A stretch of 64,000 bases of DNA from Sulfurospirillum arsenophilum NBRC 109478 (lineage in GTDB: Bacteria; Campylobacterota; Campylobacteria; Campylobacterales; Sulfurospirillaceae): contig NZ_BBQF01000001.1 of assembly GCF_000813345.1 (NCBI RefSeq), forward strand, positions 62,001 to 126,000, read 5' to 3'. The notes beneath the pieces are model-generated. The model made no database searches. It worked only from the letters and a program-made list of their open reading frames with translations, and was not told the origin of the DNA. Both the position numbers and the translations under genes were made by a program. This document shows, piece by piece, positions 49,742-58,538 of the stretch. The first letter of the stretch is position 1; each line of letters begins with the position of its first letter.

Positions 49742-50923
49742 ATGTTACATGTAGAAAAAATCAAGCCGTTAAGCAAGGAATTTTTAGAGTCAATTGGGTT
49801 TTATTGGCATACGGATGCGGATCAAACATCTTACGTTGCCGACGAATTAGTTCTGGTCAATAATAATGAGGTAGAAGCCTATTATGAAGCAGCCAATGAG
49901 TTGTACGATATGTTTGCTGAAGCTGGGCAATATGTAATCGACAATAATTTGTTTCATGAGCTGAATATTCCGTTTAATCTTGTAGAATTGATTAAAAATT
50001 CATGGGCAAATGATGTACATTGGCATTTGTATGGTCGTTTTGATTTTGCAGGTGGTGTCGATGGGAAGCCTATCAAGTTATTAGAGTTTAATGCGGACAC
50101 GCCAACATCACTGTATGAAACAGCAATTATTCAATGGGCAATGCTCAAAGCCAATGGCATGGATGAAGCAAAACAGTTTAATACTCTTTTTGAAGCCCTC
50201 AAAGAGAACTTCAAACGTCTTGTTGTTCTTGGTGGGGATACTGAAGATTTTGCTGAAAATTATGAGGGATGGAGAATTCTTTTCTCTTCCATTCGTGGGA
50301 ATATCGAAGATGAAAATACCACTAGATTACTTCAAACAGCTGCAAATGAGGCTGGATTTCATACGGATTTTGCCTATGTCGATGAGGTAGGATTTAATGG
50401 TAAAGAGGGAATTTTTAAAGGAGATGAAAATTTTGAATATTGGTTCAAACTTGTTCCTTGGGAAAATATTGCGATAGAAGAGGGCGATTTGGCACTGCTT
50501 TTAGATGAAATTGTTCGTGAACAAAAGGCCATTATCTTAAATCCTGCCTATGCGCTTCTGTTTCAAAGTAAAGCGTTTATGAAAGTACTATGGGATCTTT
50601 TCCCCAATCATCCACTATTACTCGAAACCTCTTATGCACCGTTAAAAGATAAAAAACAAGTTGAAAAAAGAGCGTTTGGAAGAGAAGGTGCTAATACGGT
50701 TATCTATGATGCTGACATGTCTGTTATTGTTAAAACAGAAGGTGATTATGGCAATTATAAACCGATCTATCAAGAATATGTGGAACTTCCAAAAGATGGC
50801 GAAGGTAAATCATACCAAGCAGGTGTTTTCTTTGCTTATGAAGGATGTGGGCTTGGGTTTAGGCGAGGAGGGCTCATTATGGAGAACTTCTCAAAATTTG
50901 TGGGACACCGTATAAAGGACTAA
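49742..50923 (+). CDS. Glutathionylspermidine synthase family protein
   Basis: 393 residues of the ATP-grasp domain found in glutathionylspermidine synthase, without the amidase half. Seen: HLYGRFDFAGGVDGKPIKLL, EFNADTPTSLYETA (metal and substrate loop), KRAFGREGANTVIY. True glutathionylspermidine synthesis is unlikely without glutathione; relatives may ligate other amines to peptides. 2 bases after the lipoprotein and 3 before the dehydrogenase, so one operon. The start ATG is followed at once by the palindrome variant TTACATGTAG (MLHVEK). Confidence 0.87.
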   Translation: MLHVEKIKPLSKEFLESIGFYWHTDADQTSYVADELVLVNNNEVEAYYEAANELYDMFAEAGQYVIDNNLFHELNIPFNLVELIKNSWANDVHWHLYGRFDFAGGVDGKPIKLLEFNADTPTSLYETAIIQWAMLKANGMDEAKQFNTLFEALKENFKRLVVLGGDTEDFAENYEGWRILFSSIRGNIEDENTTRLLQTAANEAGFHTDFAYVDEVGFNGKEGIFKGDENFEYWFKLVPWENIAIEEGDLALLLDEIVREQKAIILNPAYALLFQSKAFMKVLWDLFPNHPLLLETSYAPLKDKKQVEKRAFGREGANTVIYDADMSVIVKTEGDYGNYKPIYQEYVELPKDGEGKSYQAGVFFAYEGCGLGFRRGGLIMENFSKFVGHRIKD

Positions 50924-50926
50924 ACG

Positions 50927-51859
50927 ATGAAAATTGTTTTTTTAGATGCCAAGACATTAGGTGATGATGCGGATTTGAGTATTTTTCAGCAGTTTGGACT
51001 GTTTGAAACCTTTGCAACTACGGCGTTATCACAGAGAGTTGAGCACATTGGTGATGCAAAGATAATCCTTACCAATAAAGTTGTTATTGATAAAGAAGTC
51101 ATGGATGCATGCCCTAATTTAGGGCTTATTTGCATTACGGCTACAGGTATGAATAATGTTGATTTGGAATATGCAAAGCAAAAAGGCATTGTGGTTAAAA
51201 ATGTTGCAGGGTATTCAACTGCATCGGTAGCACAAACCACATTTATGCTTGTTCTGAGCCTTTTAGAGCAGTGTGGTTATTATGACCAGTTTGTAAAATC
51301 AGGCAGTTGGATTAAAAGCCCTATGTATACGCATATTGATCGACCTTTTTGGGAACTTAAGGGTAAACGTTGGGGTATAATTGGCTTTGGTACGATTGGT
51401 AAAGAAGTGGCAAAAATTGCTTCTGCCTTTGGTTCAACGGTTGTTTTTTATTCTACCAGTGGCGCCAATAGTGACAGCCATTATGAACGTGTTAGTCTTG
51501 ATGTTATGATGCAAACATGCGATGTTATTTCGATTCATGCACCTCTTAATGAAAACACAAAAAATTTAATTGCTAAAGAGCAGTTAACTATGATGAAAAA
51601 AGGTGCTATTTTAGTCAATGTTGGTCGTGGAGGCATCGTTAATGAAGATGATTTACGCGAAGTCATTGATACGAAAGAGATTTATGTAGGGCTTGATGTG
51701 TTGGCGGTTGAGCCAATGGTTGAGCATCATCCACTTTTACATGTAAAGCATCCTGAACGCTTAATTATTACGCCGCATATTGCATGGGCAAGTATTGAAG
51801 CAAGAACAGAACTGATGCGACAAGTGGGTGAAAATATCAAAGAATTTTTAAGACAATAA
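50927..51859 (+). CDS. D-2-hydroxyacid dehydrogenase
   Basis: 310 residues. NAD-binding GFGTIGKEVAKIASAFG at about 148; catalytic Arg in NVGRGGIVNEDDL, Glu region in LDVLAVEPM, and His in PHIAWAS. Substrate (glycerate, lactate or other) cannot be told. In the operon with the glutathionylspermidine-synthase-like gene. Palindrome copy at 51736 encodes LLHVKHPERL, a normal family position for LLxxPN. Confidence 0.9.
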   Translation: MKIVFLDAKTLGDDADLSIFQQFGLFETFATTALSQRVEHIGDAKIILTNKVVIDKEVMDACPNLGLICITATGMNNVDLEYAKQKGIVVKNVAGYSTASVAQTTFMLVLSLLEQCGYYDQFVKSGSWIKSPMYTHIDRPFWELKGKRWGIIGFGTIGKEVAKIASAFGSTVVFYSTSGANSDSHYERVSLDVMMQTCDVISIHAPLNENTKNLIAKEQLTMMKKGAILVNVGRGGIVNEDDLREVIDTKEIYVGLDVLAVEPMVEHHPLLHVKHPERLIITPHIAWASIEARTELMRQVGENIKEFLRQ

Positions 51860-51868
51860 GGAGAAAAA

Positions 51869-52366
51869 ATGGCAAAAGAGCATAGCTTTGACATTACTGC
51901 AGAAATCGATAAACAAAAGTTTAAAGATGCGTATGAGCAAGCTAAAAAAGTCATTACAAATCGATGGGATTTTAAGGGTATTACGTGTGAGTTTGATCAC
52001 AATGAAAAAGCTAAAACCGTTACATTGTTGACAACCAGTGATAGTAAAGCCGATGCAATGGTAGAGGCGTTAATTTCAGAAGCCATTAAGCGGGATATCT
52101 CTTCTAAAGCACTCAAAGAGACTAAACGTGAAGTGGCAGGTGGCAATAAAACGAAAGTTACTGTGAGTATTGTGGATGCCATTTCCAGTGATGATGCAAA
52201 AAAGATCGTCAAAGAGATTAAAGAGCTTAAACTCAAAGTGCAAGCTTCCATTCGTGGCGATGTCGTACGTGTTGAAGGTAAAGCGATTGATGATTTACAA
52301 GAAGCGATTAAAGCGATTCGCGGATGTGATTTTGACTTCCCTGTGAATTTTACGAATCTTAAGTAA
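51869..52366 (+). CDS. YajQ family nucleotide-binding protein
   Basis: 165 residues, two RNP-like domains: KEHSFDITAEIDKQKFKDAY at the start and RDISSKALKETKREVAGGNK in the middle are family signatures. Relatives bind c-di-GMP or tRNA/GTP; which applies here is unknown. Starts 9 bases after the dehydrogenase with AAGGAG. Followed after 3 bases by a small membrane protein. Confidence 0.92.
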   Translation: MAKEHSFDITAEIDKQKFKDAYEQAKKVITNRWDFKGITCEFDHNEKAKTVTLLTTSDSKADAMVEALISEAIKRDISSKALKETKREVAGGNKTKVTVSIVDAISSDDAKKIVKEIKELKLKVQASIRGDVVRVEGKAIDDLQEAIKAIRGCDFDFPVNFTNLK

Positions 52367-52369
52367 CCC

Positions 52370-52672
52370 ATGGATCAAATCCCACCTATTATTGAGATTA
52401 TTCCTAAGATAAAAGGATTTTGGTGCCGTATAGCGATGTTTAGTCTTTATGGCGCACTTACGTATACTCCAATTATCGTTGGGATTTGGCTAGGCTATGT
52501 TTATAATCTTTGGATAGGCATCGCTTTTTTTCTTTTTCTTACGCTGGTCAGTGGCGTGGTAAGTTCTAAAATGCGTATTTGCTCGATTCCTTTTGAGCAG
52601 CGAGAAATGAGCTATTCGACGATGGCAATTGTTAAATGGTATCTTGCTCGGAACATCTGTTTAAAAAACTAA
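52370..52672 (+). CDS. Small two-helix membrane protein
   Basis: 100 residues with two hydrophobic segments (about 22-46 and 49-66) and a short cytoplasmic tail with RICSIPFEQREMSYS. It starts 3 bases after YajQ and is the last gene of the rpsU-cluster operon. Function not recognised. Confidence 0.8.
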   Translation: MDQIPPIIEIIPKIKGFWCRIAMFSLYGALTYTPIIVGIWLGYVYNLWIGIAFFLFLTLVSGVVSSKMRICSIPFEQREMSYSTMAIVKWYLARNICLKN

Positions 52673-52713
52673 ACTATACTTTACATGTAAAAAGAAACTC
52701 GAAGTGAGAATAA

Positions 52714-54303
52714 ATGCAATTTAAACTAACCAGTTCTAGGCTAACGGTGATCGTAGCACTTTTCTTAGTGCTTGCCGATAATATATCTTTTTTTAAGCAC
52801 GTGACACAAGTTTATGAGCTTTCTATTTCAAATCTTGGCTTTTTGATTTCATTAGGAGTTTTTTTAGCATCTGTTATTACGTTGTTCGTGACCCTACTGA
52901 GTTCTCGTTATACCCTTAAACCACTTTTGATAGCGTTGGTTTTGATTGCCTCATTGACGAACTATTTTATGAATACTTACAATGTAATTCTTGATGAATC
53001 AATGATTCAAAATGCAGTGGAAACGAACATTAATGAGTCCATGGATCTTATAAATCTGAAGCTTTTGGGTTATTTATTCTTTTTAGGTGTTATACCTTCT
53101 TTCATAATTTATCGCCTACCCGTTGCTTATGGAAGTTTCAAAAAAGAGGTTTGGGGAAAAGTAAAAAGTATAGGTATAGCACTTATACTCATTGCGGTCA
53201 TCCTTTTTGCCTTTAATCGTTTTTACACTTCGTTTTTTAGAGAACATAAGCCTTTGCGCTATTACACCAATCCAACTTTCTGCCTTTATTCGGCGGGTAA
53301 ATATGTCTATAACAGTTTTTATCAAAAAGAGACAACCCTAAAGCAAATTGGATTAGATGCTAAAAAAATAGAAAGTAGTAGCCGTAAATTGACGATTGTC
53401 GTCGTTGGTGAAGCTGCACGAGCAAATCGTTTTTCACTCAATGGATACGAAAGACCAACAAATCCTTTGTTGCAAAAAGAAGATATTATCAATTTTTCTA
53501 ATCTCTATTCATGTGGGACATCAACGGCTATTTCAGTGCCATGTATGTTTTCTGGATTAGAGCGTAAAAATTATACCGACAAAGAAGCAAAAGCACGTGA
53601 AAATGTCATTGATGTACTTAAACGTAGTGGTACAAGTATCTTATGGCGTGACAATAACTCTGACTCAAAGGGTGTTGCATTAAGAGTAGACTATCAAGAT
53701 TATAAAACGAGCCAAAACAATACGCTATGTGAAGATGAGTGCCGTGATGAAGGGATGCTCGTGGGGCTTCAAGAGTACGTTAATGCTCAAAAAGGTGATA
53801 TCGTAATCGTCCTGCATCAGATGGGTAATCATGGACCAGCGTATTATAAACGCTACCCTAAAGCTTTTGAAAAATTTACTCCGACGTGTCAAACCAATCA
53901 AGTTGAAAAATGCAGTGCAGAAGAGATTGGCAATGCGTATGACAATGCCATTTTATATACTGATTATTTTCTCTCTAAAACCATTACCTTTTTAAAACAA
54001 AATGACCAAAATTTTCAAACAGCTATGATTTATATGGCAGATCATGGTGAATCTTTGGGTGAAAAAGGGCTTTATTTGCATGGTATTCCTTACTTTATGG
54101 CACCGGATGAGCAGACACATGTAGGCGCACTTATGTGGTTTGGTGCAAAAAGTAAAGAGCGTATTAATACACAGGCTATTGCACAAAAAGCATCACAAGA
54201 ATACTCACATGATAATCTTTTTCATACTATTTTAGGTGTGATGGGTATTCAAACAGCGCTCTATGATCCGACAAAAGATATACTAATATACCAACAAAAA
54301 TAA
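52714..54303 (+). CDS. eptC: Phosphoethanolamine transferase (EptA/EptC family)
   Basis: 529 residues. Five N-terminal transmembrane helices (about 10-175) precede a periplasmic sulfatase-fold domain: GEAARANRFSLNGY (metal), LYSCGTSTAISVPCMFSG (catalytic Thr), LHQMGNHGPAY and DHGESLGEKGLYLHG. It moves phosphoethanolamine to lipid A or, in Campylobacter EptC, also to the flagellar rod protein and glycans. Next to dgkA, which fits recycling of the diacylglycerol left over. A palindrome copy (52680) is in its leader. Confidence 0.9.
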   Translation: MQFKLTSSRLTVIVALFLVLADNISFFKHVTQVYELSISNLGFLISLGVFLASVITLFVTLLSSRYTLKPLLIALVLIASLTNYFMNTYNVILDESMIQNAVETNINESMDLINLKLLGYLFFLGVIPSFIIYRLPVAYGSFKKEVWGKVKSIGIALILIAVILFAFNRFYTSFFREHKPLRYYTNPTFCLYSAGKYVYNSFYQKETTLKQIGLDAKKIESSSRKLTIVVVGEAARANRFSLNGYERPTNPLLQKEDIINFSNLYSCGTSTAISVPCMFSGLERKNYTDKEAKARENVIDVLKRSGTSILWRDNNSDSKGVALRVDYQDYKTSQNNTLCEDECRDEGMLVGLQEYVNAQKGDIVIVLHQMGNHGPAYYKRYPKAFEKFTPTCQTNQVEKCSAEEIGNAYDNAILYTDYFLSKTITFLKQNDQNFQTAMIYMADHGESLGEKGLYLHGIPYFMAPDEQTHVGALMWFGAKSKERINTQAIAQKASQEYSHDNLFHTILGVMGIQTALYDPTKDILIYQQK

Positions 54304-54312
54304 AGGCTTAGT

Positions 54313-54675
54313 GTGAGAAACCAACCTAAATATCACTTTTTCAAAAATACAACGTATGCGATTAATGGACTCAAAGATATGATTGCGAATGAGACCTCGT
54401 TTAAAATAGAGTTGGTGCTCGTACTCATTTTACTTCCTATTTTGTGTGTACTTCCATTGGACCTTTTGTATAAATTGGTAATGTTTATTGCGCTTGTGGG
54501 GATTCCTATGGCAGAAGCGATTAACAGTGCGATTGAACGTGTGACTGATTTGGTCACTTTAGAATATCACGAGATGGCAGGACGCGCCAAAGATGCAGGC
54601 AGTGCCGTTGTTTTTTTAAGTATTGTGATTTTTGTCGTTGTCTGGGGATTTGGTTTGATTCATGCTTACATGTAA
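54313..54675 (+). CDS. dgkA: Diacylglycerol kinase
   Basis: 120 residues, three transmembrane helices, with EAINSAIERVTDLVT and HEMAGRAKDAGSAVVFLS, the family core. It rephosphorylates diacylglycerol, a by-product of phosphoethanolamine transfer, so it forms a functional pair with eptC. GTG start with AAAGG. The stop codon (TAC ATG TAA) lies in a palindrome copy. Confidence 0.95.
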   Translation: MRNQPKYHFFKNTTYAINGLKDMIANETSFKIELVLVLILLPILCVLPLDLLYKLVMFIALVGIPMAEAINSAIERVTDLVTLEYHEMAGRAKDAGSAVVFLSIVIFVVVWGFGLIHAYM

Positions 54676-54680
54676 GGAGC

Positions 54681-54703
54681 CACAAGGCTAGAATGGCCTT
54701 GTG
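54681..54703. terminator. Hairpin after dgkA
   Basis: CACAAGGCTA / TGGCCTTGTG, 10 bp with one G-T pair and a GAA loop, 6 bases after the dgkA stop. No T-run follows, so it may be a weak or Rho-assisted end. Confidence 0.45.
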
Positions 54704-54734
54704 ATAGAGCGTGTTAGTGACATACCAGTTTTGA

Positions 54735-54824
54735 TCATAATTTTTTTTCATATGCCCTGCAAATGGTATAAAAGAGTACTACCCTAGGATCGCGAAGAGA
54801 ATTTAACACAAGAGAGAGATCCAT
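54735..54824 (-). pseudogene. Possible remnant of an SbtA-like transporter gene
   Basis: A 29-codon frame with a good ribosome site (AGGAG, spacing 6). MDLSLVLNSLRDPRVVLFYT resembles the first 20 residues of sodium-dependent bicarbonate transporter (SbtA) family proteins, but the frame stops soon after and no rest of the gene is present. Either a decayed gene start or a small unrelated peptide. Confidence 0.25.
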
Positions 54825-54836
54825 AGTTTTCTCCTA

Positions 54837-55193
54837 TTAATTTTGAGTAGTAAGCCAGGCTGCTAGTACTTTTGTTTCATGTTCTGCTAATTTGATAGGT
54901 GGTATATAATTGCGCACACCAGCAACAATAAATCTGTGAGAATGATTTCTATTGTTGCTACATCTTGCGCAAGGAAGCGATCTGGCAAATGGTTTATAGG
55001 CAGCACCTTTCTCCAGCGCATGGCAATTTGAACACGCTAATTTGGCGATTAGCTTTCCTACTTCAAGTTGAATTGGCGTTTTAAATTTAGAGCAGAAAGA
55101 ATAGTAGGTCAGTAGAAAAGGCATGAGTGCTAAAAGAGTACTTGAAAATAAAGAGAAGGTGAGAAGAAAATGAAGGGAAATAAATCCCTTCAT
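54837..55193 (-). CDS. Monoheme c-type cytochrome, membrane-anchored
   Basis: 118 residues. A hydrophobic N-terminus (about 5-32) acts as signal or anchor. One heme motif, Cys54-Ser-Asn-Cys57-His58. A second CARC pair (75-78) and several His residues follow, but there is no Met after residue 24, so the distal ligand cannot be Met; a His ligand is likely. Start is 6 bases after the c553 gene. Role not known; possibly electron transfer linked to the neighbouring cytochromes. Confidence 0.75.
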   Translation of the reverse strand: MKGFISLHFLLTFSLFSSTLLALMPFLLTYYSFCSKFKTPIQLEVGKLIAKLACSNCHALEKGAAYKPFARSLPCARCSNNRNHSHRFIVAGVRNYIPPIKLAEHETKVLAAWLTTQN

Positions 55194-55198
55194 AGAGG

Positions 55199-55495
55199 TT
55201 ATTTGATCGTAGAGATGTACCCTGCAAGTGCTTTAATGTCATCAGCACTTAAATTCTTGACTTGAGGTGTCATGGTTCCTTTTAATGGACCACCATACGT
55301 ACCTTCCTTGTAACCATTAAGCGCAGCTGTGATTTTAGCAGCATCCCAACCCGCAATAATTTGCGATTTATTGAGTGCTGATTTTTCCGCTTTTGCCCCG
55401 TGACAGGTCGCACAGGTTTTAAAAAGTGTTTCTGCATCTGCTGCAAAAATGGAAGTAGCATATACAAGACTTACCAAAAACAATACTTTCTTCAT
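55199..55495 (-). CDS. Cytochrome c553-like protein
   Basis: 98 residues. Signal peptide MKKVLFLVSLVYATSIFAAD, heme motif Cys28-Ala-Thr-Cys31-His32, and Met75 in GTMTPQ as distal ligand. A classic small periplasmic class I cytochrome, in this phylum an electron donor to terminal oxidases or peroxidase. Between two other cytochromes in a two-component-system operon. Confidence 0.92.
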   Translation of the reverse strand: MKKVLFLVSLVYATSIFAADAETLFKTCATCHGAKAEKSALNKSQIIAGWDAAKITAALNGYKEGTYGGPLKGTMTPQVKNLSADDIKALAGYISTIK

Positions 55496-55567
55496 TGTAA
55501 CTCCTTATACAAATAATAGATGAATTATATAAATATAAAGTGAATTTATTGTGAAATAAAAAAGTAA

Positions 55568-55903
55568 TTATTTTAATTTATCAAAAACTTTGTATTTATC
55601 CCAGTAGCTATCGAGAGCTTCTTGGAGTTCTGCATCACTAAGGGTTGTTTTTTTCTTGACCCCAAAGCGATTAATGAGCCCATCCACCAAAATAGAATTT
55701 TCAGCTTTTGGATTTTTCAGATAGTGGCTCATGGCACGTTTGACTTCTACCTCACTGCTGTATTTAAGTAAATAGCGGTAAAAAAATTTGTCAATTTTAA
55801 CAGCCATATCTTCATGACAGGGGATGCAATTTTTTTCATATACACCTGTTTTTGCACTAAGATAAGAGGCAAGCAGTATGAAAATAAAGGCTTTTTTTAC
55901 CAT
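55568..55903 (-). CDS. Small c-type cytochrome
   Basis: 111 residues. Signal peptide (MVKKAFIFILLASYLSA), heme motif Cys26-Ile-Pro-Cys29-His30, then a helix-rich domain (YRYLLKYSSEVEVKRAMSHY, AENSILVDGLINRFG). Possible distal ligands are Met33 or Met58. The start overlaps the histidine kinase gene by 7 bases, so it is co-expressed with the two-component system. The domain is a short cytochrome fold, not assigned to a known class. Confidence 0.85.
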   Translation of the reverse strand: MVKKAFIFILLASYLSAKTGVYEKNCIPCHEDMAVKIDKFFYRYLLKYSSEVEVKRAMSHYLKNPKAENSILVDGLINRFGVKKKTTLSDAELQEALDSYWDKYKVFDKLK

Positions 55904-57084
55904 GTAATCCTCACTGTTGTTCCTTCTTCTAGTATCGAATCTATCTTTACATGTAAAGCATACTCTTTAGCAATGCTAGCCACAATACTAAGCCCTATAC
56001 CAAAGCCTCCAACACTGCGATCAAAGCGTGAATAGCGCTCAAAGACTTGGTTTATTTTACTCTTTTCGATGCCTCTTCCACCATCACGTATTTCAATGCC
56101 ATGTTCGGTAAGGCTTATATGAATTGTTCCACCTATTTTATTGTATTTAATGGCATTGGAGAGAATATTATCGAGCAGTTTTGCAATTTTTTTACGGTCA
56201 ATCGTGAGTACAACACCCTCTTGAAGTTCAATACTTAGCGCAATTTTCTTAGATTCAAAGAGCAGTGAGAAGTACTCTATGCGCTCTTCAATGAGCAATT
56301 TGAGATCGACTTCAACATCTTGTGAAAGAATTTGATGTGAGAGTACCAAATAGGTGAGATCATCGTAAAGATTGGAAATAGTTTTGGATGCAATAGTAAT
56401 ACGTTTGATCTTTTTTGCCAAGTTTTCATCCAGTGCTTGTGTGTCGATCATCTCAATATTAGAAAGAATGGCATTTACAGGTGTGTTCAGTTCGTGTGTG
56501 GTATCTTTGATGAAGCGATCCAAGAGCGAGATAGTGTCTCTCATGGGACGGAGTAAAAGACCCAGTAAAAAGTAACCTATAACCACTAAAATACCAAAAA
56601 TGACAGCACCATAAATCAAAAGTTTGCGAAAAACTTTTTTATCCCATGAATGTGGTGCATTCACCTCTATGACAATGTAACGCGCACCCAAGTAGTAGGA
56701 CTCTAGCTCTTTGATAAAGTAGATGTGAGCGTTTTTAAGGTATATATCTTCATACAAATTAACTTTAGTTGTACTGAGCGTTGAGAAGATTTGTTTGAGG
56801 CTACTATCATAAATGGCAGAGTTAAAACGCTCATCTCTAGGATACGTTTGTTCTTTGTCAAGGTTTACATGTAAAGATTTTAGCCGTACAATTTGTTCAT
56901 TCGTAAGATTGGAAAGGGCTTCTCTTTGGTTTTGAAGCATCAAGTCACGCTCCAAGCCATAGTACAAAAAAGCCACGAACGCTAAAATGAGCAGTGCTAA
57001 AAAAGCGTAGAGAAACAAAAACGATCTTAGCGTTTTCTTCTCACGCGAGCGTAAATTTATATCCCAATTTTTTAATGCTAACAA
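55897..57084 (-). CDS. Sensor histidine kinase
   Basis: About 395 residues from a TTG at 57084 (AAGGA spaced 5 bases upstream), inside the response regulator gene. The frame is open to 57144, so the start is uncertain. Two transmembrane helices (about 25-45 and 155-180) flank a periplasmic sensor of about 110 residues. The H-box is IKDTTHELNTPVNAI, the N-box LDNILSNAIKYNK, and GGRGI and GFGIGLSI the G-boxes. Two palindrome copies (55946, 56864) encode ALHVKI and SLHVNL. Ligand unknown. Confidence 0.88.
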   Translation of the reverse strand: MLALKNWDINLRSREKKTLRSFLFLYAFLALLILAFVAFLYYGLERDLMLQNQREALSNLTNEQIVRLKSLHVNLDKEQTYPRDERFNSAIYDSSLKQIFSTLSTTKVNLYEDIYLKNAHIYFIKELESYYLGARYIVIEVNAPHSWDKKVFRKLLIYGAVIFGILVVIGYFLLGLLLRPMRDTISLLDRFIKDTTHELNTPVNAILSNIEMIDTQALDENLAKKIKRITIASKTISNLYDDLTYLVLSHQILSQDVEVDLKLLIEERIEYFSLLFESKKIALSIELQEGVVLTIDRKKIAKLLDNILSNAIKYNKIGGTIHISLTEHGIEIRDGGRGIEKSKINQVFERYSRFDRSVGGFGIGLSIVASIAKEYALHVKIDSILEEGTTVRITW

Positions 57085-57715
57085 TGCGATCCTTCCCCAT
57101 AATTTTACGAAGGTTCTTAATGTAAGTGCGAAGAGTATCGTCACTACCTTGTTCGTCGTATTCCCACAAATGTGCCATAATCATCTCATGGCTAATGATT
57201 TCATTTTTCTTTTGTAAAAAGAGTTTGAGTAGTTTCGCTTCTTTATTTTGAAGTTGAACAACTTTATTTTGAACTAACAGTTGGTTACCCAGTGAGTCGT
57301 ACTCTATACTTCCATCAATGCGTATTTTAGGGCTAGGCGCGTGAAAAAACTCACGCTTTACAATGGTTTCTATGCGAAAGAGCAGCTCTTTAAGGGCAAA
57401 AGGTTTGCGCAAATAGTCATCACAACCACTCTCATAACCATGTTCCAAATCTTCGATGGCATTGAGAGATGTGAGAAAAATAGCAGGGGTTGTGTTGCCT
57501 TCTTTGCGTACTTTTGAAAGAAGCTCAAAGCCATTGAGGGAAGGGACATTGACATCGAGTAAAAAAAGATCAAAATGGTGCTCGTAGATAATCTCTTCAG
57601 CCTCCGTTCCATCGTACACAGGCGTGACTTCATAGCCTTTGGACTCTAAGAACTCACACACCGTTTCACTTAGATTGGTGTCATCTTCTAAAAGAAGCAA
57701 TTTAGTTTTGGGCAT
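57041..57715 (-). CDS. OmpR-family response regulator
   Basis: 224 residues. Receiver domain with acidic pair (LLLLEDDTN), phospho-acceptor Asp in DLFLLDVNVP, and Lys in LRKPFALKELL; winged-helix DNA-binding domain with HEMIMAHLWEYDEQGSDDTL and IVSIKKLGYKF. ATG at 57715 (MPKTKL) overlaps the upstream gene by 14 bases; the open frame further upstream lies in that gene. Likely regulates this cluster. Confidence 0.92.
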   Translation of the reverse strand: MPKTKLLLLEDDTNLSETVCEFLESKGYEVTPVYDGTEAEEIIYEHHFDLFLLDVNVPSLNGFELLSKVRKEGNTTPAIFLTSLNAIEDLEHGYESGCDDYLRKPFALKELLFRIETIVKREFFHAPSPKIRIDGSIEYDSLGNQLLVQNKVVQLQNKEAKLLKLFLQKKNEIISHEMIMAHLWEYDEQGSDDTLRTYIKNLRKIMGKDRIVSIKKLGYKFTLA

Positions 57716-57929
57716 TATCTCTTCTTTTTTTATCTTCTTCATAAAGTGCTTTTTGCGTTTCACTCATTTGATCTAAACGTGTATCAAGTTCCTCATATAA
57801 ACGTTCCTCTTTGGATGGATCAATATACCCAATAAGGGCTATTAATTCTTCTGTACTCATCTCACTAAAATCAGTTTTTGCCCAAAGTGTAGAGAGTACG
57901 AGTAACCAGACAAAGAGGATTTTTTTCAT
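57702..57929 (-). CDS. Small periplasmic protein (DUF1104-like)
   Basis: 75 residues: signal peptide MKKILFVWLLVLSTLWA, then FSEMSTEELIALIGYIDPSK and a charged helical tail. It matches the DUF1104 family found in Campylobacterota, of unknown function, possibly a periplasmic chaperone-like protein. It is the first gene of the operon with the two-component system; it may act with the sensor kinase. Confidence 0.75.
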   Translation of the reverse strand: MKKILFVWLLVLSTLWAKTDFSEMSTEELIALIGYIDPSKEERLYEELDTRLDQMSETQKALYEEDKKRRDNAQN

Positions 57930-57931
57930 TT

Positions 57932-58528
57932 TTATTTGCGAATTCCATTGATCCATAGTGAGAGACTTTTGATAACATCAGCGGTTGCAACGTTAAACGC
58001 CTCTACTGCACCTGCTGCACCGTTTGTATTGGTGACATCTTTTTTAGATGAGAGTTTAACGCTTCCTAGCACTTCACCTGTTTTAATTTCAACAAGGCGA
58101 AAACGGATGCTTACATAGGCATAGGAGGTTCCATCTTCACGAAAAACTTCTTCAAAATTTTGAAGAACAGGCTCTAACACAAGGTTATTAGATGCCATGG
58201 AAGTACCTGAAATGACAGACTCAAAGTGATGTTGATCTTGCAATGCTTCGGTGATGAGGTATTGAAATTTCAAAGGAGGTGTTTCGCTCCATGTACCATA
58301 TTTGTACGGTTGCAAAGCACCATCTTTTTTGTATGCAATGGCTCTGGAATTGAGACCGCTAGGAGCATCGATATAAGCAACCTTGAGCACATCTTTGTTA
58401 TGTACACTAAAAGACTCCAATTTCAACATAGGCTCTAATGTATAGTTATAAGGTTTGAGTGTTGTCTCTTTCACACTACAACCGCTAAAGAGTAAAAGCG
58501 TGGTTAGGGCTAGAAGTAAGCTTTTCAT
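57932..58528 (-). CDS. ABC-type transport auxiliary lipoprotein
   Basis: 198 residues from ATG at 58528 (AAGGA spaced 6). Lipobox LLFSGC at about 17. The body (LKPYNYTLEPM, YGTWSETPPLKFQYLITEAL, YVSIRFRLVEIKTGEVLG) is the ABC-type auxiliary (PqiC/ YmbA-like) fold, an outer-membrane partner of MCE systems. The last gene of the Mla-like operon. Its frame is open back into mlaD, which is only overlap. Confidence 0.85.
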   Translation of the reverse strand: MKSLLLALTTLLLFSGCSVKETTLKPYNYTLEPMLKLESFSVHNKDVLKVAYIDAPSGLNSRAIAYKKDGALQPYKYGTWSETPPLKFQYLITEALQDQHHFESVISGTSMASNNLVLEPVLQNFEEVFREDGTSYAYVSIRFRLVEIKTGEVLGSVKLSSKKDVTNTNGAAGAVEAFNVATADVIKSLSLWINGIRK

Positions 58529-58538
58529 CATATTTCCT

